From assembly GCA_040081205.1 (NCBI GenBank), contig JBEBHE010000303.1:1-5583 (forward strand): 5,583 nt of DNA, written 5' to 3'. Shown one piece after another: positions 1 to 5,573 of the stretch. A program made the position numbers and the translations under genes. Positions within the stretch are counted from its first letter, which is position 1; every line of letters starts with the position of its first letter. The notes under the pieces were generated by a model. It saw only the letters and a list, made by a program, of their open reading frames with translations. It was not told the origin of the DNA and did not search any database. This DNA comes from UBA5216 sp040081205. GTDB taxonomy: Bacteria; Pseudomonadota; Gammaproteobacteria; Burkholderiales; SG8-41.

Positions 1-65
1 GAGCAGGGACCCGTCGCGGGTGTATGCGACGGGATGCGACCGGCCGCGAGTGGCGCCAGCCGCTG
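1..65 (+). repeat. GC-rich hairpin repeat, copy A (upstream of murC)
   Basis: This stretch shares a conserved frame with 2517-2575: GAGCAGGG, then R, then CCC, a variable hairpin, then GGGATGCGACCG or its close variant, and weaker similarity downstream around GCCAG and CCGC. The hairpin core here is CCCGTCGC (10-17) pairing perfectly with GCGACGGG (26-33). The GATGCGACC box ends 49 bases before the murC ATG, against 52 bases before the ddl ATG in copy B. The left boundary is unknown because the window begins exactly at the first shared base. Confidence 0.6.
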
Positions 66-94
66 ATACCGCAAACGTGGGTAGCGCCAAATGA
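1..94 (+). CDS. 3' end of an upstream gene, probably murG (partial)
   Basis: A frame open from position 2 ends in TGA at 92-94, overlapping the murC ATG (91-93) as ATGA, the usual form of a coupled gene junction in this cluster. In most proteobacterial dcw clusters the gene before murC is murG, the glycosyltransferase that adds GlcNAc to lipid I. No MurG motif lies in these ~30 codons, so the identity comes only from synteny. The residues (SRDPSR..., GCDRPRV...) are encoded by a GC-rich hairpin repeat and look unlike a conserved MurG C-terminus, so the tail may be repeat-derived. The other two forward frames are also largely open here (frame 1 stops at 64-66, frame 3 continues to 105-107), so the reading frame is not certain. 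Confidence 0.35.
   Translation, partial: SRDPSRVYATGCDRPRVAPAADTANVGSAK
10..33 (+). other. Perfect 8-bp inverted repeat (hairpin) before murC
   Basis: The arms CCCGTCGC (10-17) and GCGACGGG (26-33) are exact reverse complements around an 8-base loop. A competing smaller hairpin, CCCG-TCG-CGGG (10-20), uses the same left arm. There is no following T-run, so this is not an intrinsic terminator, and it lies inside the frame that runs into murC. Confidence 0.6.
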
Positions 95-1518
95 GACACA
101 AAGTTAAACGAGTTCACTTCGTAGGCATCGGCGGCGCCGGGATGAGCGGCATCGCCGAGGTGTTGCTGAATCTCGGCTATGAAATCAGCGGTTCCGATCT
201 TTCGGCAAATACCACGACGCAGCGCTTGGCCGGGTTAGGTGCAAAAGTATTCAAGGGCCACGCGGCGGGACAAATTGCGGGCGCAGATGCTGTCGTCGTT
301 TCAACGGCTGTGAAGGCCGACAACCCTGAAGTGATTGCTGCGCGTGAGAAGCATATTCCGGTAGTGCCGCGTGCGTTGATGCTGGCGGAGTTGATGCGCC
401 TGAAACAAGGCATCGCCATCGCTGGCACACATGGCAAAACCACGACCACCAGCCTCGCCGCCAGCGTACTGGCGGAAGGCGGGCTGGATCCGACGTTCGT
501 GATTGGCGGGCGGCTCAACAGTGCGGGTTCGCATGCGCGGCTCGGCGCGGGTGAATTTATCGTGGTTGAAGCCGATGAATCGGATGCGTCATTTTTGCAT
601 TTGCAGCCGGTGTTGTCGGTGGTGACGAATATCGACGCAGACCACATGGAGACCTACGGACACTCGATTGACAACCTGAAACAGGCGTTTGTCGATTTCG
701 TGCATCGGCTGCCGTTCTACGGCATGGCGGTGTTGTGTCAGGACGACGCCAACATTCGTGAAATCATTCCGAAGATCACCAAGCCGATTACCACTTACGG
801 CTTGTCACCCGAGTCGCAAATCAGAGCGGTGGATATCCAGCACTGCGGCGGGCAAATGCGTTTTCGTGCGGTGCGCGCGGCGAACGGCAGTCCGGCTGCG
901 GATCTGGCTGTGACACTCAATTTGCCGGGCATCCACAACGTGCTGAACGCGCTGGCGGCGATCGCGGTGGGGTTGGAAGTGGGCGTGTCCGACGAACGCA
1001 TTGTTCATGCGCTGGCTGAATTTAAGGGCGTGGGACGCCGATTTCAGCGGCACGGCGAAATCGCGCTTTCCGGCACTGGCAGCTTCACCCTGATTGATGA
1101 TTACGGCCATCATCCGGTGGAGATGGCGGCGACGCTGGCGGCAGTGCGCGGGGCGTTTCCCGGCCGACGGCTGATGCTGGTATTTCAGCCGCATCGCTAC
1201 ACGCGCACGCGCGACTGCTTTGAGGATTTCGTGAAAGTGCTTTCCACCGTTGATGCGCTGGTGCTGACCGACGTGTATTCCGCCGGAGAAGCGCCGATAG
1301 TGGCCGCTGACGGGCGCGCGCTGGTGCGCGCGGTGCGCGTACTGGGCAAAGTCGAGCCGCTGTTTATCGAGAGCGTTAGCGAGTTGCCGGCGGCGATCCT
1401 GGGTGCAGTGCGGGAGGGTGATGTAGTGCTGACGATGGGCGCGGGATCTATCGGCGGCGTGGCGGCGGCTGTGGCCCAGGCAGCACACGACGCGCACATA
1501 GCGCGCGTAAGAGGCTAA
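91..1518 (+). CDS. murC: UDP-N-acetylmuramate--L-alanine ligase MurC
   Basis: MurC is the cytoplasmic Mur ligase that attaches L-Ala to UDP-MurNAc using ATP, the first step of stem-peptide assembly. The 475-residue protein has the family layout. The N-terminal UDP-binding fold carries VGIGGAGMSGIAEVL at 11-25. The central ATPase domain carries the P-loop GTHGKTT at 112-118, with Lys116 as the nucleotide-binding lysine, then EADESDASF at 160-168 and TNIDADHMETYG at 179-190. The LPGIHNVLNALAA segment at 278-290 leads into a C-terminal substrate domain with DDYGHHPVE (336-344), FQPHRYTRT (365-373) and MGAGSIG (449-455). The start matches the usual MKHKVKHIHFVGIGG-type N-terminus. Its ATG overlaps the preceding TGA, and only a weak GTGGG lies upstream at 77-81, so initiation probably depends on coupling. 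murB follows after 9 bases. The gene looks full length and intact. Confidence 0.97.
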   Translation: MRHKVKRVHFVGIGGAGMSGIAEVLLNLGYEISGSDLSANTTTQRLAGLGAKVFKGHAAGQIAGADAVVVSTAVKADNPEVIAAREKHIPVVPRALMLAELMRLKQGIAIAGTHGKTTTTSLAASVLAEGGLDPTFVIGGRLNSAGSHARLGAGEFIVVEADESDASFLHLQPVLSVVTNIDADHMETYGHSIDNLKQAFVDFVHRLPFYGMAVLCQDDANIREIIPKITKPITTYGLSPESQIRAVDIQHCGGQMRFRAVRAANGSPAADLAVTLNLPGIHNVLNALAAIAVGLEVGVSDERIVHALAEFKGVGRRFQRHGEIALSGTGSFTLIDDYGHHPVEMAATLAAVRGAFPGRRLMLVFQPHRYTRTRDCFEDFVKVLSTVDALVLTDVYSAGEAPIVAADGRALVRAVRVLGKVEPLFIESVSELPAAILGAVREGDVVLTMGAGSIGGVAAAVAQAAHDAHIARVRG

Positions 1519-1527
1519 GCGCGGGCA

Positions 1528-2457
1528 ATGAACATGATGGAGGTAACACGTTTGCAGGGACTGCGCGGTGAACTCAGGCAAGCCGAGCCGATGGCCAAGC
1601 ATGTGAGCTGGCGCGCCGGCGGCGTTGCGGCACGCGCGTACTGGCCTGCCGATGTGGATGATTTATCAGCGTTTTTGAGGTCGATTTCTGGTACGGAGGT
1701 CTTGTACTTTGTCGGACTTGGCAGTAACCTCTTGGTTCGCGACGGCGGCGTTCGAGCCACTGTTGTGTTTACGCATTGGGCGTTGCGGCAGATCAGGTTG
1801 CTGAGTACGGGGGAAAACAACATAGCGATTTACGCCGAGGCTGGCATCGCCAGTCCGAAAGTTGCACGGTTCGCCGCGCTGCATGGCGCGGCGGGGGCGG
1901 AATTTCTCGCCGGTATTCCCGGCACCGTCGGTGGCGCGCTGGCGATGAATGCCGGGTGCTATGGCGGCGAGACGTGGAATATCGTTGAGACCGTGCGCAC
2001 CATTGATCGTCACGGTGTGGTGCGGCAGCGTGCCGCCGGTGAATTCAAGATTGGCTATCGCAGCGTTGTGGGTACTGCCGGCGAAAGCTTCGTCGCGGCG
2101 ACGTTTCGTATACCCCGCGCGATGGACGATACAAGCGGCCAAAAATCCCGCAATAAAATCAAATGCTTGCTGTCGAAACGCATCGCCAGCCAGCCGCTGC
2201 AACAGCCCAATGCAGGATCCGTGTTTCGCAATCCGCCTAACGACCACGCGGCGCGCCTGATCGAAGCGTGCGGATTAAAAGGCACGCGCATCGGCGGCGC
2301 GGAAATCTCGCGCAAGCACGCAAACTTCATCGTCAACACCGGCGGCGCGAGTGCCGCGGATATAGAAGCATTGATTGATCTGGCACAAAACGCTGTACGT
2401 GAACAATGTCACATCGAACTCGAGCGTGAAGTACGTATTATCGGAGAACGCGCTTGA
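1528..2457 (+). CDS. murB: UDP-N-acetylenolpyruvoylglucosamine reductase MurB
   Basis: MurB is the FAD-dependent cytoplasmic reductase that converts UDP-GlcNAc-enolpyruvate to UDP-MurNAc with NADPH, supplying the substrate of MurC. In the 309-residue form the FAD-binding part shows VGLGSNLLVRDGG (62-74) and AGAEFLAGIPGTVGGALAMN (122-141). YRSV follows at 177-180. The C-terminal domain has the NAGSVFRNP motif (228-236), whose Ser231 is the expected proton donor, and LEREVRIIG (298-306), where Glu301 probably corresponds to the catalytic glutamate. At ~300 residues it resembles the shorter type II MurB rather than the ~340-residue E. coli form. The start is uncertain: ATG at 1528 is used here, but TTG at 1552 has a far better Shine-Dalgarno sequence and would give 301 residues starting at LQGLRGELR, close to where homologues begin. 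The stop overlaps a possible TTG start (TTGA, 2454-2457) of the ddl remnant. Confidence 0.95.
   Translation: MNMMEVTRLQGLRGELRQAEPMAKHVSWRAGGVAARAYWPADVDDLSAFLRSISGTEVLYFVGLGSNLLVRDGGVRATVVFTHWALRQIRLLSTGENNIAIYAEAGIASPKVARFAALHGAAGAEFLAGIPGTVGGALAMNAGCYGGETWNIVETVRTIDRHGVVRQRAAGEFKIGYRSVVGTAGESFVAATFRIPRAMDDTSGQKSRNKIKCLLSKRIASQPLQQPNAGSVFRNPPNDHAARLIEACGLKGTRIGGAEISRKHANFIVNTGGASAADIEALIDLAQNAVREQCHIELEREVRIIGERA
1539..1554 (+). promoter_or_regulatory. Strong ribosome binding site pointing to a TTG start for murB
   Basis: GGAGGTAA (1539-1546) is close to a perfect anti-16S match and lies 8 bases before TTG at 1552-1554, which is in frame with murB (codon 9 of the longer form). The upstream ATG at 1528 has only AAGAGG at 1509-1514, 13 bases away. 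With the TTG start, the ATGs at 1528, 1534 and 1537 would lie in the leader. Confidence 0.55.
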
Positions 2458-2471
2458 GCACCCTTCGCCCC

Positions 2472-2500
2472 TTTAGAAAAGTGGCCGTGCTAATGGGCGG
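2472..2500 (+). repeat. Direct repeat of the ddl 5' coding sequence, left copy
   Basis: These 29 bases match 2609-2637 at 25 of 29 positions without gaps, at an offset of 137. Both copies encode KVAVLMGG after an F-R/G pair. Three of the four differences are synonymous (TTT/TTC, GCC/GCT, CTA/CTG) and one changes Arg to Gly. Confidence 0.8.
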
Positions 2501-2516
2501 GGCGCGATGGCGCGTT

Positions 2517-2575
2517 GAGCAGGGGCCCCGCGTGCGGGGATGCGACCGCGGAAGCGTGCCAGGCCGCCGAATCGA
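2517..2575 (+). repeat. GC-rich hairpin repeat, copy B (murB-ddl junction)
   Basis: This is the second copy of the element at 1-65: GAGCAGGGGCCCC, a hairpin, GGGGATGCGACCG, then GCGTGCCAGGCCGCCGA resembling the downstream part of copy A. The hairpin sequence differs from copy A but remains paired, which suggests the structure or the repeat family is maintained. It sits between the ddl stub and the functional ddl start and may mark the rearrangement breakpoint. The CGCGATGGCGCG just before it (2503-2514) is another short inverted repeat that may belong to the element. Confidence 0.6.
2526..2539 (+). other. Perfect 6-bp hairpin in repeat copy B
   Basis: CCCCGC (2526-2531) pairs exactly with GCGGGG (2534-2539) around GT. 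The preceding GGGG (2522-2525) could pair with the same CCCC, giving a competing fold. No T-run follows, so it is not an intrinsic terminator. Confidence 0.55.
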
Positions 2576-2586
2576 AAGCTATGCAC

Positions 2587-2602
2587 AAGGGCGCAGTGCA
2601 TG
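2587..2602 (+). promoter_or_regulatory. Ribosome binding site and start of ddl
   Basis: AAGGG (2587-2591) lies 8 bases before ATG 2600-2602. This ATG also overlaps the TGA of the 49-codon frame (ATGA). It gives a 303-residue Ddl, close to the 306 of E. coli DdlB. The frame extends upstream to an ATG at 2540, but those 20 extra codons (RPRKRARPP...) come from the hairpin repeat and have no family counterpart. Confidence 0.75.
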
Positions 2603-3511
2603 AGTAATTTCGGAAAAGTGGCTGTGCTGATGGGCGGTCGCAGCGCGGAGCGGGAAATTTCTCTCAAAAGCGGCAGCATGGTGCTGGCGGCGTTGAAGCG
2701 AAAAGGCGTTGACGCGCATGCATTTGATCCGCGCGAGCAAGGTTTCGAGCAATTGATAGCGCAGCGCTTCGCGCGCGTATTCATTGCGTTGCACGGCCGT
2801 TTTGGCGAAGACGGTACGGTGCAGGGCGCGCTGGAATACCTTGGCATCCCCTATACCGGCAGTGGCGTGATGGCGAGCGCGCTGGCGATGGATAAATGGC
2901 GTACCAAGCTGGCATGGCTCGCCTCCGGTATTCCCACGCCGGTGTATGAATTGCTGACGGTGGACTCGAAAGCTGCTGATGTGGCGGCGCGCCTTGGCCT
3001 GCCGCTGATGGTGAAGCCGGCACATGAGGGTTCCAGTATTGGCATCACCAAGGTGGATTCCATCGAAAAAATTGATGGTGCGTACGAACTGGCCGCAAAG
3101 CTCGACGACACGGTAATCGCTGAGCAATTTATCGCTGGTAGTGAAATTACCGCGGCAATCCTCGGCAACGAAGCATTGCCGCTGGTTCGCATCGAAGCGC
3201 CGCAGGGCAACTACGATTATCACAACAAGTATTTCGGCAACGAAACGAAATATCACTGCCCGAGCGGGCTGCCGGCAGATCTCGAAAAACAGATTCAGCA
3301 GCAGGCGCTGGCAGCATTTCGCATTATCGGTTGTCAGGGTTGGGGCCGGCTGGACGTAATGCTCGATGCGGAAAACCGTCCATGGTTTCTCGAGGTGAAC
3401 ACCATTCCGGGCATGACAGATCACAGTTTGGTACCGATGGCGGCACGCGCACGTGGTCTGTCGTTCGACGACCTGGTGTTGCGTATTCTGGAGGCGGCCC
3501 ATGTGGAATAA
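2600..3511 (+). CDS. ddl: D-alanine--D-alanine ligase (DdlB type)
   Basis: Ddl is the cytoplasmic ATP-grasp ligase that joins two D-Ala molecules to give the dipeptide MurF adds to the peptidoglycan precursor. The 303-residue protein is complete. The N-terminal domain has VAVLMGGRSAEREISL (7-22), with Glu17 matching E. coli Glu15, then ALHGRFGEDGTVQG (63-76) and YTGSGVMASALAMDK (85-99). The ATP-grasp region has VKPAHEGSSIG (138-148), where Lys139 and Ser145 match Lys144 and Ser150. YDYHNKY (205-211) places Tyr211 at catalytic Tyr216. WGRLDVMLD (248-256) and LEVNTIPGMTDHSLVP (264-279) supply the metal ligands Asp252, Glu265 and Asn267. The catalytic set therefore looks intact. Its last 11 bases overlap ftsQ. 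A partial copy of its first codons lies upstream at 2454-2501, so this gene may be a second or replacement copy. Confidence 0.96.
   Translation: MSNFGKVAVLMGGRSAEREISLKSGSMVLAALKRKGVDAHAFDPREQGFEQLIAQRFARVFIALHGRFGEDGTVQGALEYLGIPYTGSGVMASALAMDKWRTKLAWLASGIPTPVYELLTVDSKAADVAARLGLPLMVKPAHEGSSIGITKVDSIEKIDGAYELAAKLDDTVIAEQFIAGSEITAAILGNEALPLVRIEAPQGNYDYHNKYFGNETKYHCPSGLPADLEKQIQQQALAAFRIIGCQGWGRLDVMLDAENRPWFLEVNTIPGMTDHSLVPMAARARGLSFDDLVLRILEAAHVE
2609..2637 (+). repeat. Direct repeat of the ddl 5' coding sequence, right copy
   Basis: This is the partner of 2472-2500 and forms codons 4-13 (F-G-K-V-A-V-L-M-G-G) of the intact ddl gene. It is 25/29 identical to the left copy. Similarity stops just after the GGCGG of both copies. 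Confidence 0.8.
3490..3503 (+). promoter_or_regulatory. Ribosome binding site of ftsQ inside the end of ddl
   Basis: GGAGG (3490-3494) lies 6 bases before ATG 3501-3503, within the last codons of ddl. It fixes the ftsQ start at MWNNAAALNR rather than the in-frame ATG at 3453, which would add 16 unsupported residues lying wholly inside ddl. Confidence 0.85.
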
Positions 3512-4250
3512 CGCGGCCGCGCTCAATCGCATGTCCGATCTGCTGGCGGTGGTGGCGGGATTGATTGTGCTTTACAGCCTGGTTCGCTTTGCCATTGTGC
3601 AACCCGTATTCGCGATGCGCGAACTGCGCGTCGGCGGTGCCGCCACGCATGTGACGCTGGAGCAGGTAGAGGCGATTGTGCAGCGCGACTTGCGCGGCAC
3701 GTTCTTCACGCTGGATCTGGAGCGGCTGCGTGGCTCGTTCGAAAAAATGCCGTGGGTGCGCAAGGTAGATATCCGCCGCAGTTGGCCAGACCGCATCGAC
3801 GTGGCGATTGAGGAACATCAGCCGCTGGCACGTTGGGGCAATGTGGCGTTGGTCAATCGGCACGGCGAGGTATTCGAGGCCGCCTACGATGCGGAGCTAC
3901 CGGTGTTTGTCGGGCCTGCAGGCACTTCGCGCGAGATTGCCATTCAATATGAACGGCTGCTTGGCGAATTTTCTGCGATAGGACGCGAGCCGGTACATGT
4001 GCAGTTGTCGCAACGCCGGGCGTGGCGTGTGCGTCTCGACGACGGCATGACGCTGGAGATTGGCCGTGAGCAAGTGGAGAACCGCCTGTCGCGGTTCTTG
4101 TCAGCGTACCCGCGCACGTTGGCGCCGCTGAACCGGCGTATCGATTACGTGGATTTGCGTTACGCCAACGGCTTCGCGGCACGTGTGCCGGAACTTGCGA
4201 CGGCCAAAGCAGAAACAACGCGTCCACGCACTGTGCGCCCAGGAGCGTGA
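3501..4250 (+). CDS. ftsQ: Cell division protein FtsQ
   Basis: FtsQ is a bitopic inner-membrane divisome protein that binds FtsB/FtsL in the periplasm and helps recruit the septal synthase. The 249-residue protein has a short cytoplasmic N-terminus (1-12), one transmembrane helix at about 13-33 (LLAVVAGLIVLYSLVRFAIV), and a POTRA domain at about 37-107. The POTRA domain contains VTLEQVEAIVQRDLRGTFFT (51-70), the MPWVRKVDIRRSWPDRIDV stretch (83-101) and EEHQPLARWG (104-113). The beta domain follows, with LVNRHGEVFE (117-126), and ends with the typical IDYVDLRYANGFAARVP (214-230). The last ~19 residues are a Thr/Arg/Pro-rich tail that is probably disordered. The MWN...LNR start and PLARWG segment fit betaproteobacterial FtsQ. 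It overlaps ddl by 11 bases and is followed by ftsA after 6 bases, consistent with one operon. Confidence 0.94.
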   Translation: MWNNAAALNRMSDLLAVVAGLIVLYSLVRFAIVQPVFAMRELRVGGAATHVTLEQVEAIVQRDLRGTFFTLDLERLRGSFEKMPWVRKVDIRRSWPDRIDVAIEEHQPLARWGNVALVNRHGEVFEAAYDAELPVFVGPAGTSREIAIQYERLLGEFSAIGREPVHVQLSQRRAWRVRLDDGMTLEIGREQVENRLSRFLSAYPRTLAPLNRRIDYVDLRYANGFAARVPELATAKAETTRPRTVRPGA

Positions 4251-4259
4251 GCTGATATG
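4241..4259 (+). promoter_or_regulatory. Ribosome binding site of ftsA overlapping the ftsQ end
   Basis: AGGAG (4241-4245) lies in the last codons of ftsQ, 11 bases before ATG 4257-4259. The spacing is a little long, and only 6 bases separate the ftsQ stop from this start, so re-initiation after ftsQ probably helps. Confidence 0.6.
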
Positions 4260-5504
4260 AGCCGCACCAAGGAAAATAAAAACATCATTGTCGGCCTCGA
4301 TATTGGCACGTCGAAGATTGTCGCTATTGTTGCCGAGATGAAACTGGATGGCGCCAATGGCGGGTTTGAAATCATCGGCATGGGCACGCATCCGTCGCGC
4401 GGACTGAAGAAGGGTGTGGTGGTCAATATCGAAACCACGGTAAGCGCGATTCAGCGCGCGCTTGAAGAAGCCGAGTTGATGGCCGACTGCAAGATACGCG
4501 AAGTCCTGACGGGCATTGCCGGCAGTCATGTGCGTAGCTTTAACTCGCAGGGTATGGTCGCGATCAAGGATAAAGAAGTTGCGCAGTTCGATATCGACCG
4601 CGTGATCGAAACGGCGAAGGCCGTGCAGATTCCGAATGATCAGCAGATTCTGCACATCCTCAATCAGGAATTTATTATCGACGGGCAGGAGGATGTGCGC
4701 GAGCCGTTGGGGATGTCAGGCGTGCGTCTCGAAGTCAAGGTTCACATCGTTACCGGCGCGGTGTCGGCGGCGCAAAATATTATCAAATGCGTGCGCCGTT
4801 GTGGGCTGGAAGTGCGCGATCTGGTGCTGCAGCCGCTGGCCTCCGCCACCGCCGTGGTGTCGGAGGACGAGAAAGACCTCGGCGTGTGCCTGATCGATAT
4901 CGGCGGCGGCACCACCGACATGGCCGTGTTTACGCACGGCGCGATCCGCCACACGGCGGTGATCCCGATTGCCGGCGATCAGATTACCAGCGACATCGCG
5001 ATGGCGCTGCGTACGCCGACCAAGGACGCCGATGATATCAAGATGAAACACGGCTGCGCGTTGTCGCAACTGGCCGACCCGCAGGAGATGATTGAAGTGC
5101 CTGGCGTGGGCGACCGCGGGCCGAAGCAATTGTCGCGCAAGACGCTGGCTGAAGTGATCGAGCCGCGCGTCGAGGAACTGTATTCGTTGGTGCAATCCGA
5201 GCTGCGCCGCAGCGGTTATGAAGAGCTATTGTCGTCGGGCATCGTGCTCACCGGCGGCTCCAGCATGATGCAAGGCATGGTGGAACTGGGCGAAGAAATT
5301 TTTCACATGCCAGTGCGTGTTGGTCAGCCTTCTTACAACGGCGGGCTGGCGGAAGTGGTGCGGCATCCGCGCTATTCGACGGCAATGGGTTTGTTGATTG
5401 AAGGCATGGATCAATACCGGCAACAGGAAATCGCACGTGCGCAAACAGGTTCGTTTCAGCAATTGATTGATCGCATGAAGGCCTGGTTTAAGGGTAATTT
5501 TTAG
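4257..5504 (+). CDS. ftsA: Cell division protein FtsA
   Basis: FtsA is an actin-like ATPase on the cytoplasmic face of the membrane that tethers FtsZ and recruits later divisome proteins. The 415-residue length is close to the usual ~420. The actin-fold signatures are IVGLDIGTSKIVAIV (11-25, phosphate 1), CLIDIGGGTTDMAVF (211-225, phosphate 2) and GIVLTGGSSMMQG (328-340, adenosine region). The FtsA-specific 1C subdomain spans roughly 84-165 and includes GIAGSHVRSFNSQG (86-99). HPRYSTAMGLL (370-380) precedes a variable linker. The C-terminus FQQLIDRMKAWFKGNF (400-415) is a basic amphipathic helix, the expected membrane-targeting sequence. The start matches the common short polar leader before the GLDIGTSK motif. 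The gene sits directly before ftsZ, its partner, after an AT-rich spacer. It appears intact. Confidence 0.97.
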   Translation: MSRTKENKNIIVGLDIGTSKIVAIVAEMKLDGANGGFEIIGMGTHPSRGLKKGVVVNIETTVSAIQRALEEAELMADCKIREVLTGIAGSHVRSFNSQGMVAIKDKEVAQFDIDRVIETAKAVQIPNDQQILHILNQEFIIDGQEDVREPLGMSGVRLEVKVHIVTGAVSAAQNIIKCVRRCGLEVRDLVLQPLASATAVVSEDEKDLGVCLIDIGGGTTDMAVFTHGAIRHTAVIPIAGDQITSDIAMALRTPTKDADDIKMKHGCALSQLADPQEMIEVPGVGDRGPKQLSRKTLAEVIEPRVEELYSLVQSELRRSGYEELLSSGIVLTGGSSMMQGMVELGEEIFHMPVRVGQPSYNGGLAEVVRHPRYSTAMGLLIEGMDQYRQQEIARAQTGSFQQLIDRMKAWFKGNF

Positions 5505-5573
5505 CAGCAAGATTTTTAATATAAGTATTTTTTTAAATAATTATTTGTATCACCACAAAAACGGAGGCATAAA
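5505..5573 (+). promoter_or_regulatory. AT-rich ftsA-ftsZ spacer, possible ftsZ promoter or leader
   Basis: This 69-base spacer is very AT-rich, in sharp contrast to the GC-rich genes around it, and is the longest non-coding stretch after the murB-ddl junction. It contains a perfect 12-base palindrome, AAATAATTATTT, at 5535-5546. The -10-like strings TAATAT (5517-5522) and TATAAG (5520-5525) occur, but I see no convincing -35 at proper spacing. A separate promoter or translation-enhancing leader for the highly expressed ftsZ is plausible but not demonstrated. There is no GC-rich stem with a T-run, hence no evident terminator. Confidence 0.35.

Larger units (their letters stand above)
2454..2603 (+). 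pseudogene. Remnant duplicate of the ddl 5' end, now a 49-codon frame
   Basis: Starting at TTG 2454, which overlaps the murB stop as TTGA, this frame reads MSTLRPFRKVAVLMGG and then leaves ddl homology. The real ddl starts MSNFGKVAVLMGG 146 bases downstream. After the second Gly of MGG, at about 2500, the sequence passes into the hairpin repeat instead of the expected RSAERE continuation. The frame stays open for 49 codons and ends in TGA at 2601-2603, overlapping the ddl ATG as ATGA. It looks like the 5' stub of an older or alternative ddl copy whose body was lost or displaced. A function as a short peptide is unlikely, but its translation could couple murB to ddl. The TTG start is inferred from the overlap and the ddl-like MS beginning. 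Confidence 0.6.

Noticed and set aside
10..33. Intrinsic terminator before murC
   Set aside because: The hairpin is GC-rich but no T-run follows, and the gene junction is an ATGA overlap inside an operon.
805..1602. A 265-codon open frame on the - strand opposite murC
   Set aside because: It mirrors murC coding sequence, shows low-complexity His/Arg-rich composition and no domain, and runs across the murC-murB junction without its own signals.
2503..2539. Classical REP element with a GTAG-type head
   Set aside because: No GTAG tetranucleotide is seen at the stem base, and only two copies are visible in this window, so assignment to that family is not supported.
2540..2599. Extended ddl start at ATG 2540 (323 residues)
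   Set aside because: The 20 extra residues derive from the hairpin repeat, GGGG abuts the ATG without usable spacing, and Ddl homologues begin near the ATG at 2600.
2579..3532. A 317-codon open frame on the - strand opposite ddl
   Set aside because: It lies wholly opposite ddl, whose catalytic motifs are intact. Its translation is His/Arg/Gln-rich with no recognisable domain, typical of antisense shadow frames in GC-rich genes.
5511..5546. Terminator between ftsA and ftsZ
   Set aside because: There are T-runs, but the only inverted repeat is pure A/T, too weak for a terminator stem, and ftsZ is expected to be expressed through this region.
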